Assembly (NCBI GenBank): GCA_900109485.1
Contig: FOAY01000013.1
Location: 62,001 to 126,000 of the forward strand
Direction of reading: 5' to 3'
Source of the DNA: Kosakonia sacchari
Lineage (GTDB): Bacteria; Pseudomonadota; Gammaproteobacteria; Enterobacterales; Enterobacteriaceae
Length of the DNA stretch: 64,000 bases
The notes under the pieces were generated by a model. The model was not told the origin of the DNA. It did no database searches and saw only the letters and a list, made by a program, of their open reading frames with translations. Positions 37,330 to 49,236 of this stretch are shown here, one piece after another (the first letter of the stretch is position 1; the number at the start of each line of letters is the position of its first letter). The translations under genes and the position numbers were made by a program.

Positions 37330-38871
37330 TCAGGCCGCCACTTCCGGTGCCTGTTCTTCTTCGATTTTTAACCGCCAGCCGGTGACCGCTTCCCAGTATT
37401 CCTGCTCTTTTTCCAGATCCAGCAGTACCAGCGCATTCTGGCTGAACCAGTCATGCGGGAAGCGCAGCGTCCAGTGATTCTCATCGGTTTTCAGAAACAA
37501 CGTCGGCGGCGTAGTGGTCGCCTGACGCTGATTATTCAGCAGTACGCCAAGGCGCAGTAACTGAACCAGCGGCAAAAATTGCTTCTTCTTGTAGAGCGTA
37601 AAGCGCGGCAGCTCGTCGAGTTTGATCGCTTTACGATGACAGCGCACCAGGGTCGCCATCATCAGTTGCTGCTCCTGGTTGAAACCGGGCAGGTTGCTGT
37701 TTTGCAGAATGTAGGCCGAATGGCGGTGCATGCCGCTGTGGTTGATGTTCAGCCCCACTTCATGCAGCATCGCCGCCCACTTCAGCAGCGCCGCCAGTTG
37801 CGGGTTGTTGAGCTTGGGATTTTGCGCCTGCCATTGATCGTACATCTGCGTGGTAGTTTCCAGCACGCGGCGAGCCTGTTCACGGTCAATATTGTACTGG
37901 CTGGCAAGGCTTTGCGCCGTACGGCTGCGAATGTCCTGATGACGGAAGCGGCCTTCCATCTCATACAGCACGCCCTCACGCAACGCGCCGTCGGAGAGAC
38001 GCAGTTCGCGGATCGCCAGCGCATCGAATACGCCGCACAGAATGGCGAGGCCCGGCACGAACACCGCTTTACGTTCCTCAGAAAGCCCGGGCAGGCTCAG
38101 TTCGCTGAAGTTTTTATACTTCAGCACTTCATCGACCAGTTTTTCCAGGCGCTCCGGAGTAATAAACCCGTCCTTCTCGCCTGAGGCGATCAGCACTTCA
38201 TTCGCCGCTTTGATACTGCCGGACGCGCCCAGCGCCACATTCCAGCCCTGGATGCGGAACTGCCAGGCCAGCGACTCCAGCTTTTGTGTGGCGGAAATGC
38301 GCGCGCGGCGGAAGTTTTCACCATTGATGGTGCCGCCGGGGAAGTACATCTGCGCAAAGCTGACGCAGCCCATGCGACGGCTTTCGACCAGCTTTGGTTC
38401 GAAATCTTCACCGATAACCAGCTCCGTCGAACCGCCGCCGATATCGATCACCAGCTTGCGGCCTTTCTCCGGCTGCGTATGTTCCACGCCCATAAAAATC
38501 AGTCGCGCTTCTTCGTTGCCCGGAATGATTTCAATCGGGTAGGGGATCACTTTTTCGGCACGTTTGAGAAACTCCGTGGCATTCATCGCCTGGCGTAACG
38601 TGTGCGTGCCTACGATGCAGACGCTGGAGGGATCGAACCCTTGCAGGCGCTCGGCAAACAGCGACAGGCAAGCCAGCCCGCGCTCCATTGCCTCTTCACT
38701 CAGCATGTTATTGCTGTCCAGACCATCCGCCAGATGCACGCGCTGCTTCAGGCGGCCGATGATTTGCATCGCCCCGTCCACCACACGTGCAATCACCATA
38801 TGGAAACTGTTGGAACCCAGGTCAACCGCAGCGAACTCCTCCGGTCGGGGCATCTTTTCTTGTATCGGCAT
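37330..38871 (-). CDS. ppx: Exopolyphosphatase
   Basis: It releases phosphate from the ends of inorganic polyphosphate chains and belongs to the Ppx/GppA branch of the actin-like ATPase fold: [17 protein letters not shown] (phosphate 1 loop) and [15 protein letters not shown] (phosphate 2). The C-terminal HD-like helical domain contains [20 protein letters not shown]. Its 513 residues equal the E. coli length. It lies three bases downstream of ppk, in one operon. Confidence 0.98.
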   Translation of the reverse strand: MPIQEKMPRPEEFAAVDLGSNSFHMVIARVVDGAMQIIGRLKQRVHLADGLDSNNMLSEEAMERGLACLSLFAERLQGFDPSSVCIVGTHTLRQAMNATEFLKRAEKVIPYPIEIIPGNEEARLIFMGVEHTQPEKGRKLVIDIGGGSTELVIGEDFEPKLVESRRMGCVSFAQMYFPGGTINGENFRRARISATQKLESLAWQFRIQGWNVALGASGSIKAANEVLIASGEKDGFITPERLEKLVDEVLKYKNFSELSLPGLSEERKAVFVPGLAILCGVFDALAIRELRLSDGALREGVLYEMEGRFRHQDIRSRTAQSLASQYNIDREQARRVLETTTQMYDQWQAQNPKLNNPQLAALLKWAAMLHEVGLNINHSGMHRHSAYILQNSNLPGFNQEQQLMMATLVRCHRKAIKLDELPRFTLYKKKQFLPLVQLLRLGVLLNNQRQATTTPPTLFLKTDENHWTLRFPHDWFSQNALVLLDLEKEQEYWEAVTGWRLKIEEEQAPEVAA

Positions 38872-38874
38872 AGA

Positions 38875-40935
38875 TTAATCAGGCTGCTCGAGTGATTTGA
38901 TGTAGTCGTAAATCGCCAACTGCGCGCGTACTTTGCGACGATTGCCGCGTGGCACGTAGCGATTGCTCAGTTCTTTATCAATGTACCGGGCTTTTACCGT
39001 ATCACTGAACAGAATGTCAATGATATCCAGAACGCGCTGTTTAAGCCGGGGATCGAGCAGCGGCGCCGCCACTTCGATACGGTAATCGATATTACGGGTC
39101 ATCCAGTCAGCGGAAGAGAGCCAGACTCGCTTATCGCCGCCGTTCTCAAAAATATAGATGCGATCGTGCTCAAGATAACGGTCAACGATGCTAATCACGC
39201 GAATATTTTCGCTGATGCCTTCAAGTTCCGGGATCAGCGAACACATACCGCGTACCAGCAGATTCACCGGCACGCCGGAACTGGAGGCGGTATAGAGGCG
39301 ATCCACCAGCCCTTTGTCCACCAGGTTGTTCAGCTTCAGCGTAATGCCGGAAGGCTGTCCATTCTGCGCGTTGGCGATCTCGGCATCGATCATGTCATAC
39401 AGCAGGCGGCGCGAGTTTTGCGGCGACACCAGCAGGTAATCGAAATTCACCGGGCGATACGGGTTCTCGATAAAGTTAAACACCCGGCGCACTTCATTGG
39501 TAATGCGCGCATCGGCCGTAATCAGCGAGTAGTCGGTATACAACCGCGCGGTTTTCTCGTTAAAGTTCCCGGTACCGATATGCGCGTAGCGCACCACTTC
39601 TTCACCTTCCATGCGGGAGATGAGGAACAGCTTGGCGTGAATTTTTAAACCCGGCGCCGAGAAGATCACCTGCGCGCCCGCTTCCGTCAGCCGTTTCGCC
39701 CAGTGAATGTTGGCTTCTTCATCGAAACGCGCCTGCAACTCCACCACCACGGTCACTTTTTTGCCGTTGTGCGCCGCGTGGATCATCGAATCAATAATGC
39801 GTGAGTCTTTCGCCACGCGGTAAATATTGATTTTAATCGCCAGCACGCTCGGGTCGAACGACGCCTGGCGCAGCAGCTCCAGCACGTGCTCGAAGGTGTG
39901 ATAGGGGTAATAGAGCAGCACGTCGCGTTCGCGAACGGCATCGAAACCGTTGCGGAATTTATCAAACCCGGTGTGACGTAGACGCGGCAGCGGTTTGTTG
40001 ACGAGGTTGGCTTTGCCGACATTCGGGAAGCCAATAAAGTCTTTAAAGTTGTGGTAACGCCCGCCAGGGATAATGGAATCATAACGGGAAATGGTCAGCT
40101 TCTCGCTCAGCATTTCCACCATCGCATCGGGCATATCGCGCTGGTAAACAAAGCGCACCGGTTCAGCTGTCAGGCGCTGTTTCAAGCTCGACGACATCAG
40201 CTCCATCAGGCTCGATTCCATCTCGTGCACCAGATCGTACTCGGCATCACGGGTCATCTTCATCGAGTAGGCATTCAGCGAATCGTAATCGAAGAAGCCT
40301 TTAAAAATGTCATCAAGGCAGTAGCGCAGAATGTTGTCCAGCAGGATCATCGGCTTGCGGCGACGTGGCGTTTCCGGCGGCAGATTCACGAAACGCGGTA
40401 CTTTGTCCGACGGGATCTCCAGCAGGGCGTAACGGGTATCGTTGCCGCGAATGATTTCGACCGCCAGATAGGTGTAATCATCTTTTAAGAACCGCACCAG
40501 GTTGGTTTCGCGGTTTATCAACGTCGGCGTAATGTGCTGGCGCAGATACTGCTTGAAGTAGTTGCGCAGCCAGCTTTGCTGGTTTTGCGACAGTTGCCGT
40601 TCGTTGATCAGGAAGATTTGGTTGCGTGCCATCTCCAGCAGCAGGTCGTTGTACAGGCTGTCGAATTCCTGGTCGGCCTTCAGCACGCGGGACTGAATTT
40701 TGCCCAGCAGATGACGTGAGTTGGTGGTAGTGCCTTGCTCTTCGCTGATGATCAACCGGCGTTTCAGCTCGGCAAAACGCACCTTATAAAATTCATCGAG
40801 GTTATTGGAATAGATTCCCAAAAAACGCATGCGCTCGATCAGCGGGTTACTTTTGTCTGCCGCTTCCTGGAGAACACGTTCGTTGAAGCACAACCAGCTT
40901 AGTTCTTTTTCGAGATATAACTTTTCCTGACCCAT
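38875..40935 (-). CDS. ppk: Polyphosphate kinase
   Basis: It polymerises the gamma phosphate of ATP into polyphosphate at the membrane; histidine is autophosphorylated. The PPK1 domains follow in order: N (helical, to about 105), H, C1 and C2. Catalytic-type motifs are [13 protein letters not shown] and [21 protein letters not shown]. 686 residues, two fewer than E. coli. It is the first gene of ppk-ppx; a REP cluster lies between its start and purN. Confidence 0.98.
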   Translation of the reverse strand: MGQEKLYLEKELSWLCFNERVLQEAADKSNPLIERMRFLGIYSNNLDEFYKVRFAELKRRLIISEEQGTTTNSRHLLGKIQSRVLKADQEFDSLYNDLLLEMARNQIFLINERQLSQNQQSWLRNYFKQYLRQHITPTLINRETNLVRFLKDDYTYLAVEIIRGNDTRYALLEIPSDKVPRFVNLPPETPRRRKPMILLDNILRYCLDDIFKGFFDYDSLNAYSMKMTRDAEYDLVHEMESSLMELMSSSLKQRLTAEPVRFVYQRDMPDAMVEMLSEKLTISRYDSIIPGGRYHNFKDFIGFPNVGKANLVNKPLPRLRHTGFDKFRNGFDAVRERDVLLYYPYHTFEHVLELLRQASFDPSVLAIKINIYRVAKDSRIIDSMIHAAHNGKKVTVVVELQARFDEEANIHWAKRLTEAGAQVIFSAPGLKIHAKLFLISRMEGEEVVRYAHIGTGNFNEKTARLYTDYSLITADARITNEVRRVFNFIENPYRPVNFDYLLVSPQNSRRLLYDMIDAEIANAQNGQPSGITLKLNNLVDKGLVDRLYTASSSGVPVNLLVRGMCSLIPELEGISENIRVISIVDRYLEHDRIYIFENGGDKRVWLSSADWMTRNIDYRIEVAAPLLDPRLKQRVLDIIDILFSDTVKARYIDKELSNRYVPRGNRRKVRAQLAIYDYIKSLEQPD

Positions 40936-41260
40936 TCCTGTTTACACTCCGGTTCTTACTCGGGACACCGCAATGCCTTTTCGTTCTTACGGTGTCCGCG
41001 ACTGACAGGTGAACGTTGCTGGCGTTCCTTCGTATGGCACAACTTATTATGGCGAGCTTTGCTCACAGAAGTCCAACTGTGCCAAAAAAGTATGACAGTT
41101 ATCTATTTTCTTGCGTGATGTGATGAACATATGGTGAGGATAAGAATACATTCGGCGCTTTTGACGCCGGACGGCGGCTTCGCCTTATCCGGCTAACAAT
41201 CGGCCCGGGAAAACAGTGTGGGCCGGATAAGCATCGCGCCATCCGGCAAGAAAAACAGGC
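40936..41260. other. ppk-purN spacer
   Basis: 325 bases without a gene. The part next to ppk should carry its promoter; the part next to purN is filled by two REP sequences (separate entry). No small gene was seen. Confidence 0.6.
41166..41247. repeat. REP/BIME cluster downstream of purN
   Basis: Two REP units: 41166-41193 (GCCGGACGGCGG... CTTATCCGGC) and 41222-41247 (GCCGGATAAGC...ATCCGGC), in inverted orientation as in a BIME. Such elements bind gyrase or IHF and stabilise upstream mRNA. Confidence 0.8.
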
Positions 41261-43053
<1,793 letters not shown>

Positions 43054-43069
43054 CTATTTTCCAGCCTGA

Positions 43070-43083
43070 TTGATCGCGATCAA
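43070..43083 (+). promoter_or_regulatory. FNR-consensus palindrome upstream of upp
   Basis: TTGATCGCGATCAA fits TTGAT-N4-ATCAA exactly. A TATAAT at 43117-43122 may serve upp; the palindrome would then centre near -52, not a standard activating position, so its meaning is uncertain. Confidence 0.45.
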
Positions 43084-43171
43084 GCGGCTACCTGTAGCAC
43101 AACGGAAAAAAAGCGGTATAATCCGGCGATTTTTTTTGTGGCTGCCACCTGTCAGGGGAAAGGAGAAGAGT

Positions 43172-43798
43172 ATGAAGGTCGTGGAAGTTAAACACCCACT
43201 CGTCAAACACAAGCTTGGGTTGATGCGTGAAAACGATATCAGCACCAAACGCTTTCGTGAACTCGCCTCAGAAGTGGGCAGCCTGCTGACGTATGAAGCG
43301 ACGGCTGACCTCGAAACCGAAAAAGTGACCATCGAAGGCTGGAACGGCCCGGTGGAGGTTGAGCAGATCAAAGGTAAAAAAATTACCGTGGTGCCGATTC
43401 TGCGTGCCGGTCTGGGCATGATGGAAGGTGTGCTGGAGCACGTGCCGAGCGCGCGCATCAGCGTGGTCGGTATCTACCGTAATGAAGAAACGCTGGAGCC
43501 GGTACCGTACTTCCAGAAACTGGTGTCCAACATCGACGAGCGTATGGCGCTGGTGGTTGACCCGATGCTGGCGACCGGTGGTTCAATGATTGCCACCATC
43601 GACCTGCTGAAAAACGCAGGCTGTCACAGCATTAAGGTACTGGTGCTGGTTGCCGCGCCGGAAGGTCTGGCGGCGCTGGAGAAAGCGCACCCGGACGTCG
43701 AGCTGTATACCGCGTCGATCGACAAGGGCCTCAACGAGCACGGCTACATTATTCCGGGTCTCGGCGACGCCGGCGACAAAATCTTTGGTACGAAGTAA
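43172..43798 (+). CDS. upp: Uracil phosphoribosyltransferase
   Basis: It salvages uracil to UMP with PRPP. The ATG at 43172 gives [16 protein letters not shown] and 208 residues as in E. coli, and GGAGAAGAG precedes it; the open frame reaches back to 43070. The PRPP-binding loop is [12 protein letters not shown], and the uracil-binding C-terminus is [17 protein letters not shown]. It is followed by a terminator-like hairpin and the permease uraA. Confidence 0.98.
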   Translation: MKVVEVKHPLVKHKLGLMRENDISTKRFRELASEVGSLLTYEATADLETEKVTIEGWNGPVEVEQIKGKKITVVPILRAGLGMMEGVLEHVPSARISVVGIYRNEETLEPVPYFQKLVSNIDERMALVVDPMLATGGSMIATIDLLKNAGCHSIKVLVLVAAPEGLAALEKAHPDVELYTASIDKGLNEHGYIIPGLGDAGDKIFGTK

Positions 43799-43812
43799 CG
43801 CATGACAAATCG

Positions 43813-43842
43813 AAAGCCGACTTTGATAGTCGGCTTTTTTTT
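43813..43842 (+). terminator. Terminator between upp and uraA
   Basis: AAAGCCGACT (43813-43822) pairs with AGTCGGCTTT (43828-43837), 5-base loop, then more T. It probably lowers uraA transcription relative to upp. Confidence 0.8.
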
Positions 43843-43907
43843 GGATTCATAAACTGCCCGCCGCAAAGGACGGGGAGATAAACAACAACACTCAGAGGAA
43901 AAACATT

Positions 43908-45197
43908 ATGACGCGCCGTGCTATCGGGGTGAGTGAAAGACCGCCGCTTTTGCAAACGATTCCGCTTAGTTTGCAGCACCTGTTCGCCATGTTTGGCGCG
44001 ACCGTGCTGGTGCCAATTCTGTTCCACATTAACCCGGCCACCGTGCTGCTGTTCAATGGTATCGGGACGCTGCTTTATCTCTTCATCTGTAAGGGGAAAA
44101 TTCCGGCTTACCTCGGCTCCAGTTTTGCGTTTATCTCGCCGGTGCTGCTGCTGTTGCCGCTCGGTTATGAAGTGGCGCTGGGCGGCTTCATTATGTGCGG
44201 CGTGTTGTTCTGCATCGTCTCCTTTATTGTTAAGAAAGCCGGTACCGGCTGGCTGGATGTGATGTTCCCGCCTGCGGCAATGGGCGCTATCGTTGCGGTT
44301 ATCGGTCTGGAGCTGGCCGGTGTGGCGGCGAATATGGCGGGTCTGCTGCCGGCTGACGGTCAGAGCGCGGATAGCAAAACGGTGATCATTTCGATGGTCA
44401 CGCTGGGCGTAACGGTGTTTGGTTCGGTGCTGTTCCGTGGCTTTATGGCGATTATCCCGATCCTTATCGGCGTACTGGCGGGCTATGCGCTTTCCTTCGT
44501 CATGGGCGTTGTCGATACCACGCCGATCGCGCAGGCGCACTGGTTTGCGCTGCCGACATTCTATACTCCGCGTTTCGAGTGGTTTGCCATTTTCACCATT
44601 CTGCCTGCGGCGCTGGTGGTGATTGCCGAGCATGTGGGTCACCTGGTGGTGACGGCGAATATCATCAAAAAAGATCTGATCCGCGATCCGGGCCTGCATC
44701 GTTCGATGTTTGCTAACGGTTTCTCGACGATTATTTCCGGCTTCTTTGGCTCCACGCCGAACACCACTTACGGTGAGAACATCGGTGTAATGGCCATCAC
44801 CCGCGTTTACAGCACCTGGGTTATCGGCGGCGCGGCTATCATCGCCATCCTGCTCTCCTGCGTTGGCAAACTGGCTGCGGCGATCCAGATCATCCCGGTT
44901 CCGGTGATGGGCGGCGTATCGCTGCTGCTGTACGGCGTGATTGGCGCATCCGGTATTCGCGTATTGATTGAATCGAAAGTCGATTACAGCAAAGCGCAGA
45001 ACCTGATCCTCACGTCCGTCATCCTGATCATCGGCGTCAGCGGCGCGAAAGTGCACATCGGCGCGGCGGAACTGAAAGGCATGGCGCTGGCGACCATTGT
45101 TGGTGTCTGCCTGAGCCTGATCTTCAAACTGATTAGCGTACTGCGCCCGGAAGAAGTGGTGCTGGACGCGCAGGACAATGACGCCGCGAAGGGTTAA
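43908..45197 (+). CDS. uraA: Uracil:proton symporter
   Basis: An inner-membrane permease of the nucleobase/ascorbate transporter family with 14 helices. 429 residues, equal to E. coli UraA. Conserved parts include LQHLFAMFGATVLVP, PAYLGSSFAFISPV, VVIAEHVGHLVV (the substrate Glu) and GFFGSTPNTTYGENIGVMAITRV. It works with upp in uracil salvage. AGAGG precedes the ATG. Confidence 0.98.
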   Translation: MTRRAIGVSERPPLLQTIPLSLQHLFAMFGATVLVPILFHINPATVLLFNGIGTLLYLFICKGKIPAYLGSSFAFISPVLLLLPLGYEVALGGFIMCGVLFCIVSFIVKKAGTGWLDVMFPPAAMGAIVAVIGLELAGVAANMAGLLPADGQSADSKTVIISMVTLGVTVFGSVLFRGFMAIIPILIGVLAGYALSFVMGVVDTTPIAQAHWFALPTFYTPRFEWFAIFTILPAALVVIAEHVGHLVVTANIIKKDLIRDPGLHRSMFANGFSTIISGFFGSTPNTTYGENIGVMAITRVYSTWVIGGAAIIAILLSCVGKLAAAIQIIPVPVMGGVSLLLYGVIGASGIRVLIESKVDYSKAQNLILTSVILIIGVSGAKVHIGAAELKGMALATIVGVCLSLIFKLISVLRPEEVVLDAQDNDAAKG

Positions 45198-45205
45198 TGC
45201 CTGCC

Positions 45206-45236
45206 GTTTGAACCGGGTTTCGCACCCGGTTCAAAC
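45206..45236 (+). terminator. Hairpin between uraA and hda
   Basis: A perfect 13-bp stem GTTTGAACCGGGT (45206-45218) / ACCCGGTTCAAAC (45224-45236) with a 5-base loop. Only a weak T tract follows, so termination may be partial. Confidence 0.6.
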
Positions 45237-45293
45237 CTTGCCATGTTTTATGGTAAACTCGCTGCGTTTTTTGTAAGCCCTGTTGAGGTCCCT

Positions 45294-45995
45294 CTGAACA
45301 CACCGGCACAGCTCTCTTTGCCATTATATTTACCCGATGATGAAACCTTCGCGAGTTTCTGGCCGGGTGATAACCCCTCTTTACTGGCGGCGTTGCAAAA
45401 CGTTCTGCGCCAGGCACACAGCGGATACATCTATTTCTGGTCGCGGGAAGGCGCCGGGCGCAGCCATTTGCTGCACGCCGCCTGCGCGGAGCTCTCCAGG
45501 CGCGGCGATGCCGTTGGCTATGTGCCGCTGGATAAGCGCACCTGGTTCGTGCCGGAAGTGCTGGAGGGGATGGATCAACTCTCGCTGGTGTGTATCGATA
45601 ATATCGAATGCATTGCCGGTGACGAACCGTGGGAAATGGCGATCTTCAACCTCTATAACCGCATTCTTGAACAGGGCAAAACCCGTCTGCTGATCACCGG
45701 CGATCGTCCGCCGCGCCAGTTGAATCTTGGGCTGCCGGATCTGGCGTCGCGGCTGGACTGGGGGCAGATCTACAAGCTGCAACCGCTCTCTGATGAAGAC
45801 AAGTTGCAGGCGCTGCAACTGCGTGCGCGCATTCGTGGTTTTGAGTTGCCGGAAGATGTGGGCCGTTTTCTGCTCAAACGGCTGGACAGAGAGATGCGTA
45901 CGCTGTTCGATACGCTCGACGTACTGGATCGCGCTTCTATTACCGCCCAGCGCAAGCTGACCATCCCGTTTGTGAAAGATATTCTCAAGTTATAA
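45294..45995 (+). CDS. hda: DnaA-inactivating protein Hda (CTG start)
   Basis: An AAA+ protein that, with the DNA-loaded beta clamp, stimulates ATP hydrolysis by DnaA and prevents over-initiation. The start is placed at the CTG at 45294, five bases after GAGG, because it yields [15 protein letters not shown] and 233 residues as in E. coli; QLSLPL is the clamp-binding motif and must be near the N-terminus. An in-frame ATG at 45243 would add 17 residues unlike the family. [16 protein letters not shown] is the Walker A region, [10 protein letters not shown] Walker B and GDRPPRQL sensor 1. Confidence 0.93.
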   Translation: MNTPAQLSLPLYLPDDETFASFWPGDNPSLLAALQNVLRQAHSGYIYFWSREGAGRSHLLHAACAELSRRGDAVGYVPLDKRTWFVPEVLEGMDQLSLVCIDNIECIAGDEPWEMAIFNLYNRILEQGKTRLLITGDRPPRQLNLGLPDLASRLDWGQIYKLQPLSDEDKLQALQLRARIRGFELPEDVGRFLLKRLDREMRTLFDTLDVLDRASITAQRKLTIPFVKDILKL

Positions 45996-46001
45996 ATCAT
46001 G

Positions 46002-46070
46002 GCCGGATGGCGGCTACGTCTTATCCGGCCTGCGCGGTTTACAGGCCCGGTAAGCGTAGCGCCACCGGGC
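46002..46070. repeat. REP/BIME cluster between hda and yfgD
   Basis: One REP at 46002-46029 (GCCGGATGGCGG...TTATCCGGC) and a second REP-like unit at 46045-46070 (GCCCGGTAAGC...CCACCGGGC) lie between the convergent ends of hda and yfgD. Confidence 0.8.
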
Positions 46071-46078
46071 AATCACAT

Positions 46079-46438
46079 TTAACCCAAAATTTCTAAAACC
46101 TGCTCCGGCGGGCGGCCGATACGCGCCTGGCCGTTAGCCACCACAATCGGGCGCTCAATTAACTTCGGGTTATCCACCAGCGCCTGCACCAATTCCTGTT
46201 CGGATAATTGGTTATCACCGAGGTTCAGGGACTTATACAGATCCTCTTTCGTGCGCATCAGTTCCCGTGCGCTGGACATGCCGAGCATCTGCAACAGGTG
46301 TTTGATGGTTGCCGCATCCGGCGGCGTCTCCAGATAGAGCACTACCTGCGGCTCGATGCCGTTCTCTTTCAGCAGGTTCAGGGTTTCACGGCTCTTTGAG
46401 CAGCGAGGGTTATGGTAGATTTGCACCGCGTCTGACAT
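46079..46438 (-). CDS. yfgD: ArsC/Spx-family reductase-like protein YfgD
   Basis: 119 residues with the thioredoxin-like ArsC fold. NPRCSKSRETL carries a Cys in the place of the arsenate reductase nucleophile, and NPKLIERPIVV is the conserved cis-Pro region. It is annotated as an arsenate reductase homologue in E. coli but lies outside any ars operon, so the true substrate is unknown. It starts 13 bases downstream of bepA's stop, in the same direction, and is probably its operon partner. Confidence 0.93.
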   Translation of the reverse strand: MSDAVQIYHNPRCSKSRETLNLLKENGIEPQVVLYLETPPDAATIKHLLQMLGMSSARELMRTKEDLYKSLNLGDNQLSEQELVQALVDNPKLIERPIVVANGQARIGRPPEQVLEILG

Positions 46439-46450
46439 CTCTTCTCCTTG

Positions 46451-47914
46451 TTACATCTTCTGATACGGTTTGAAGCGCTGCTGCAACTGGCGCAACTGAT
46501 CAATACGCGCATCATAACGCGCCTGTTGCAGGCTGCCGAGTTTCACCTGCGAGCTGGCGCTGCTCAGCAGCGTGATGGCTTGATCCAGTTTGCCTACCAG
46601 CGCCAGGCTTTCCGCACGGGCGGCCAGCTCCTGATCGCGATTGCCGAGCGCGGCTTCCGCCTGCGCCAGCAGATCCCAGCCATTCACATCATCTTTATAG
46701 GTAAAGGTGTAGCGATTGAGGATCCGCGCCGTTTCCGCCGGTTGACCGCCTTCCAGGTAAGCGTTCGCCAGGTTGAGTTGCAGCACCGGGTTGGTTTTCA
46801 GTTCGCTGGCGGCATTCAGGCGCTTAATCGCATCGGCGCTTTTGTTCTGCCCCAAATCGATATCGGTCGCCAGATCGAGATACCAGGCGTTATTCGGATC
46901 GGCGCTCAGCAACGGTTGCAATGCTTTCGCCGCTTCAGGGAATTTTTTCGCTTCCATTGCCTGCAAGGCGCGGCCATATTGCGCGGCACGCTGTTCGCGC
47001 ACATTGCCTTTCGACCAGCTATCCAGCAGATCGTCGGTCAGTTGGTTACGCCCGGAGTTATACATGCCGAGCGCTCTGACTTTGGCCATGTAGAACGCTT
47101 CCGAGGATTGAACCACCACCGGACGCATCTGGTTGGCGCGGTTACGCGCATCGGCAAGGCGGCTTTCCGGCAACGGGTGCGTTAACAGAATTTCCGGCGG
47201 ACGGGTCGAATAGCGCGACTGATCGAGCAGTTTTTCGAGGAACGTCGGCATCGCCTGCGGGTCGAAACCGGAACGCTGCAGCACCTGGATGCCGATACGA
47301 TCCGCTTCCTGTTCGTTCTGCTGGGTAAAGCTGATCAGGCCCTGTTGCGTACCCGCCAGCGTCCCGGTAAGCGCCGCCATCCCCGCCTGCGGGCTGGCCA
47401 TCGCTAGCAGGATTGACCCCAGCGCGCCGGCCCAGGTGAGCGGGGCGCTGCGTTTTTGATCTTCCATCGCGCGCGCCAGGTGGCGCTGCGTGACGTGGGA
47501 AATTTCGTGCGCCATCACCGAGGCGAGCTGGCTCTCGTTATCCGTGTAACGGAAAAGCGCAGAGTGCAACACGACATTGCCGCCGAAAAAGGCGAAGGCG
47601 TTGATTTCGTCGTTATTGACGAGGAAGAAGTGAAACGGGGTTTTTACCGAGTCAGCATGCGCCACCAGCCGCATGCCCAGCGCATTAATGTACTGCACCA
47701 GCAGCGGATCGTTAATCAGCGGCGCGCTGCCGCGCAGCTGGCGCACATAGTAGTCGCCCATCTGCATCTCCTGGCCAATGGAGAGCGTACTGCCGGCGGA
47801 CGTGCCCATGTCTGGCAGGCTGTCTGCCGAATCGGCCCATGCCGGAATAACCGAACCTGCCGCTAGTGTAGCGATAAGGGTTGCGACCAGCGTTCGTTTC
47901 AACTGCCTGAACAT
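46451..47914 (-). CDS. bepA: Periplasmic metalloprotease/chaperone BepA
   Basis: An M48-family zinc protease that assists or removes stalled LptD and other outer-membrane proteins. A cleavable signal peptide ends near AWADSADS (residue about 27). The zinc motif is [12 protein letters not shown], with the third ligand Glu in [10 protein letters not shown]. The C-terminal half is a TPR domain that docks on BAM. The 487 residues equal the E. coli protein. Confidence 0.97.
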   Translation of the reverse strand: MFRQLKRTLVATLIATLAAGSVIPAWADSADSLPDMGTSAGSTLSIGQEMQMGDYYVRQLRGSAPLINDPLLVQYINALGMRLVAHADSVKTPFHFFLVNNDEINAFAFFGGNVVLHSALFRYTDNESQLASVMAHEISHVTQRHLARAMEDQKRSAPLTWAGALGSILLAMASPQAGMAALTGTLAGTQQGLISFTQQNEQEADRIGIQVLQRSGFDPQAMPTFLEKLLDQSRYSTRPPEILLTHPLPESRLADARNRANQMRPVVVQSSEAFYMAKVRALGMYNSGRNQLTDDLLDSWSKGNVREQRAAQYGRALQAMEAKKFPEAAKALQPLLSADPNNAWYLDLATDIDLGQNKSADAIKRLNAASELKTNPVLQLNLANAYLEGGQPAETARILNRYTFTYKDDVNGWDLLAQAEAALGNRDQELAARAESLALVGKLDQAITLLSSASSQVKLGSLQQARYDARIDQLRQLQQRFKPYQKM

Positions 47915-48134
47915 AACCTCACCTGTATATTTGGAAACACCTGTATGACCGGATTTTTCTTGCTTCGTTCCGGTAAACGCCTGGCAAGTTTAGCGGTCTT
48001 CGCCGCGAAAAACATCCCGAACGGTCGCATGTTATGTTTCCCGTAAAGCGTACGAAAAGCGAAGTCTTTTTTGTGACATTTCGATACAATTCCACTTCTT
48101 ACTCCTCAGCCCACAAGGCTCATGAAGGAACGTT

Positions 48135-49196
48135 ATGCTTGAAATGTTGATGCAGTGGTATCGCCGTCGCTTCAGCGACCCGGAGGCGATTGCGCTGCTG
48201 GTCATTCTGCTTGCCGGATTCTGTATCCTCTTCTTCTTTAGCGGCCTGCTTGCGCCGCTGCTGGTAGCGCTGGTTATCGCTTACCTGCTGGAGTGGCCAA
48301 CCGTTCGTCTGGAAAGAATCGGCTGTTCGCGCAGTTGGGCGGCGTCGATTGTGCTGGTGCTGTTCGTCGGCATTCTGCTGGTGATGGCCTTTGTGGTGAT
48401 GCCGGTGGCCTGGCAACAGGGGATTTACCTGATCCGCGACATGCCCGGCATGTTAAGCAAACTCTCTGATTTCGCCGCCACGCTGCCGCGCCGTTATCCG
48501 GCGCTGATGGATGCAGGCATCATTGATGCGATGGCGGAAAATATGCGCTCGCGCATGCTGACAATGGGCGACTCGGTGGTGAAATATTCCCTCGCTTCAC
48601 TGGTCGGGCTGTTGACGCTGGCGGTCTATCTGGTGCTGGTGCCGCTGATGGTCTTTTTCCTCGTCAAAGACAAAGAGCAGATGCTGAACGCCGTGCGTCG
48701 CGTCTTGCCGCGTAATCGCGGACTGGCGGGGCAGGTGTGGAAGGAGATGAACCAGCAGATCACCAACTATATCCGCGGCAAAGTGCTGGAGATGATTGTC
48801 GTCGGCATCGCCACCTGGATTGGTTTCATTCTGTTTGGTCTTAACTATTCGCTGCTGCTGGCGGTACTGGTCGGTTTTTCGGTGCTGATCCCTTACATCG
48901 GCGCTTTTGTGGTCACCATTCCGGTGATCGGTGTGGCGCTGTTCCAGTTTGGCCTCGGCACTGAGTTCTGGAGCTGCTTTGCGGTGTATCTGATTATTCA
49001 GGCGCTGGACGGCAACTTGCTGGTGCCGGTGCTGTTCTCCGAGGCGGTAAACCTGCACCCGCTGGTGATCATTTTGTCGGTGATCATTTTCGGCGGGCTC
49101 TGGGGTTTTTGGGGCGTTTTCTTTGCCATCCCGCTCGCCACGCTGATTCAGGCGGTGATCCACGCCTGGCCGGATTCGCCTGCCATCGAAGAGTAG
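48135..49196 (+). CDS. perM: AI-2E-family transporter PerM
   Basis: An inner-membrane protein of the UPF0118/AI-2E exporter family, 353 residues, about eight helices. Typical features: paired N-terminal helices (ALLVILLAGFCILFFFSGLLAPLLVALVIAY), a cytosolic or periplasmic central part, and the conserved NYIRGKVLEMIVVG and LVPVLFSEAVNLHPLVIILSV segments. The substrate in E. coli is not known. It is divergent from bepA and convergent with focB. Confidence 0.96.
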   Translation: MLEMLMQWYRRRFSDPEAIALLVILLAGFCILFFFSGLLAPLLVALVIAYLLEWPTVRLERIGCSRSWAASIVLVLFVGILLVMAFVVMPVAWQQGIYLIRDMPGMLSKLSDFAATLPRRYPALMDAGIIDAMAENMRSRMLTMGDSVVKYSLASLVGLLTLAVYLVLVPLMVFFLVKDKEQMLNAVRRVLPRNRGLAGQVWKEMNQQITNYIRGKVLEMIVVGIATWIGFILFGLNYSLLLAVLVGFSVLIPYIGAFVVTIPVIGVALFQFGLGTEFWSCFAVYLIIQALDGNLLVPVLFSEAVNLHPLVIILSVIIFGGLWGFWGVFFAIPLATLIQAVIHAWPDSPAIEE

Positions 49197-49197
49197 C

Positions 49198-49229
49198 GCC
49201 ACCGGGCGGCGCACGCGCTGCCGCCCGGC
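49198..49229. repeat. REP-like hairpin between perM and focB
   Basis: CCGGGCGGC (49202-49210) pairs with GCCGCCCGG (49220-49228) over nine bases, in a GCC...GGC context typical of a single REP. No T tract. It may protect the 3' ends of both convergent transcripts. Confidence 0.5.
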
Positions 49230-49236
49230 ATCTGGC

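Noticed and set aside
37324-37339. A GGCGGC/GCCGCC hairpin at the convergent yfgF-ppx ends
   Set aside because: It lies inside the last codons of ppx, is short and has no T tract, so calling it a terminator is not justified.
43749-45056. A 435-codon His/Arg/Gln-rich frame antisense to uraA
   Set aside because: Such compositions are typical of the reverse complement of membrane-protein genes; uraA is certain.
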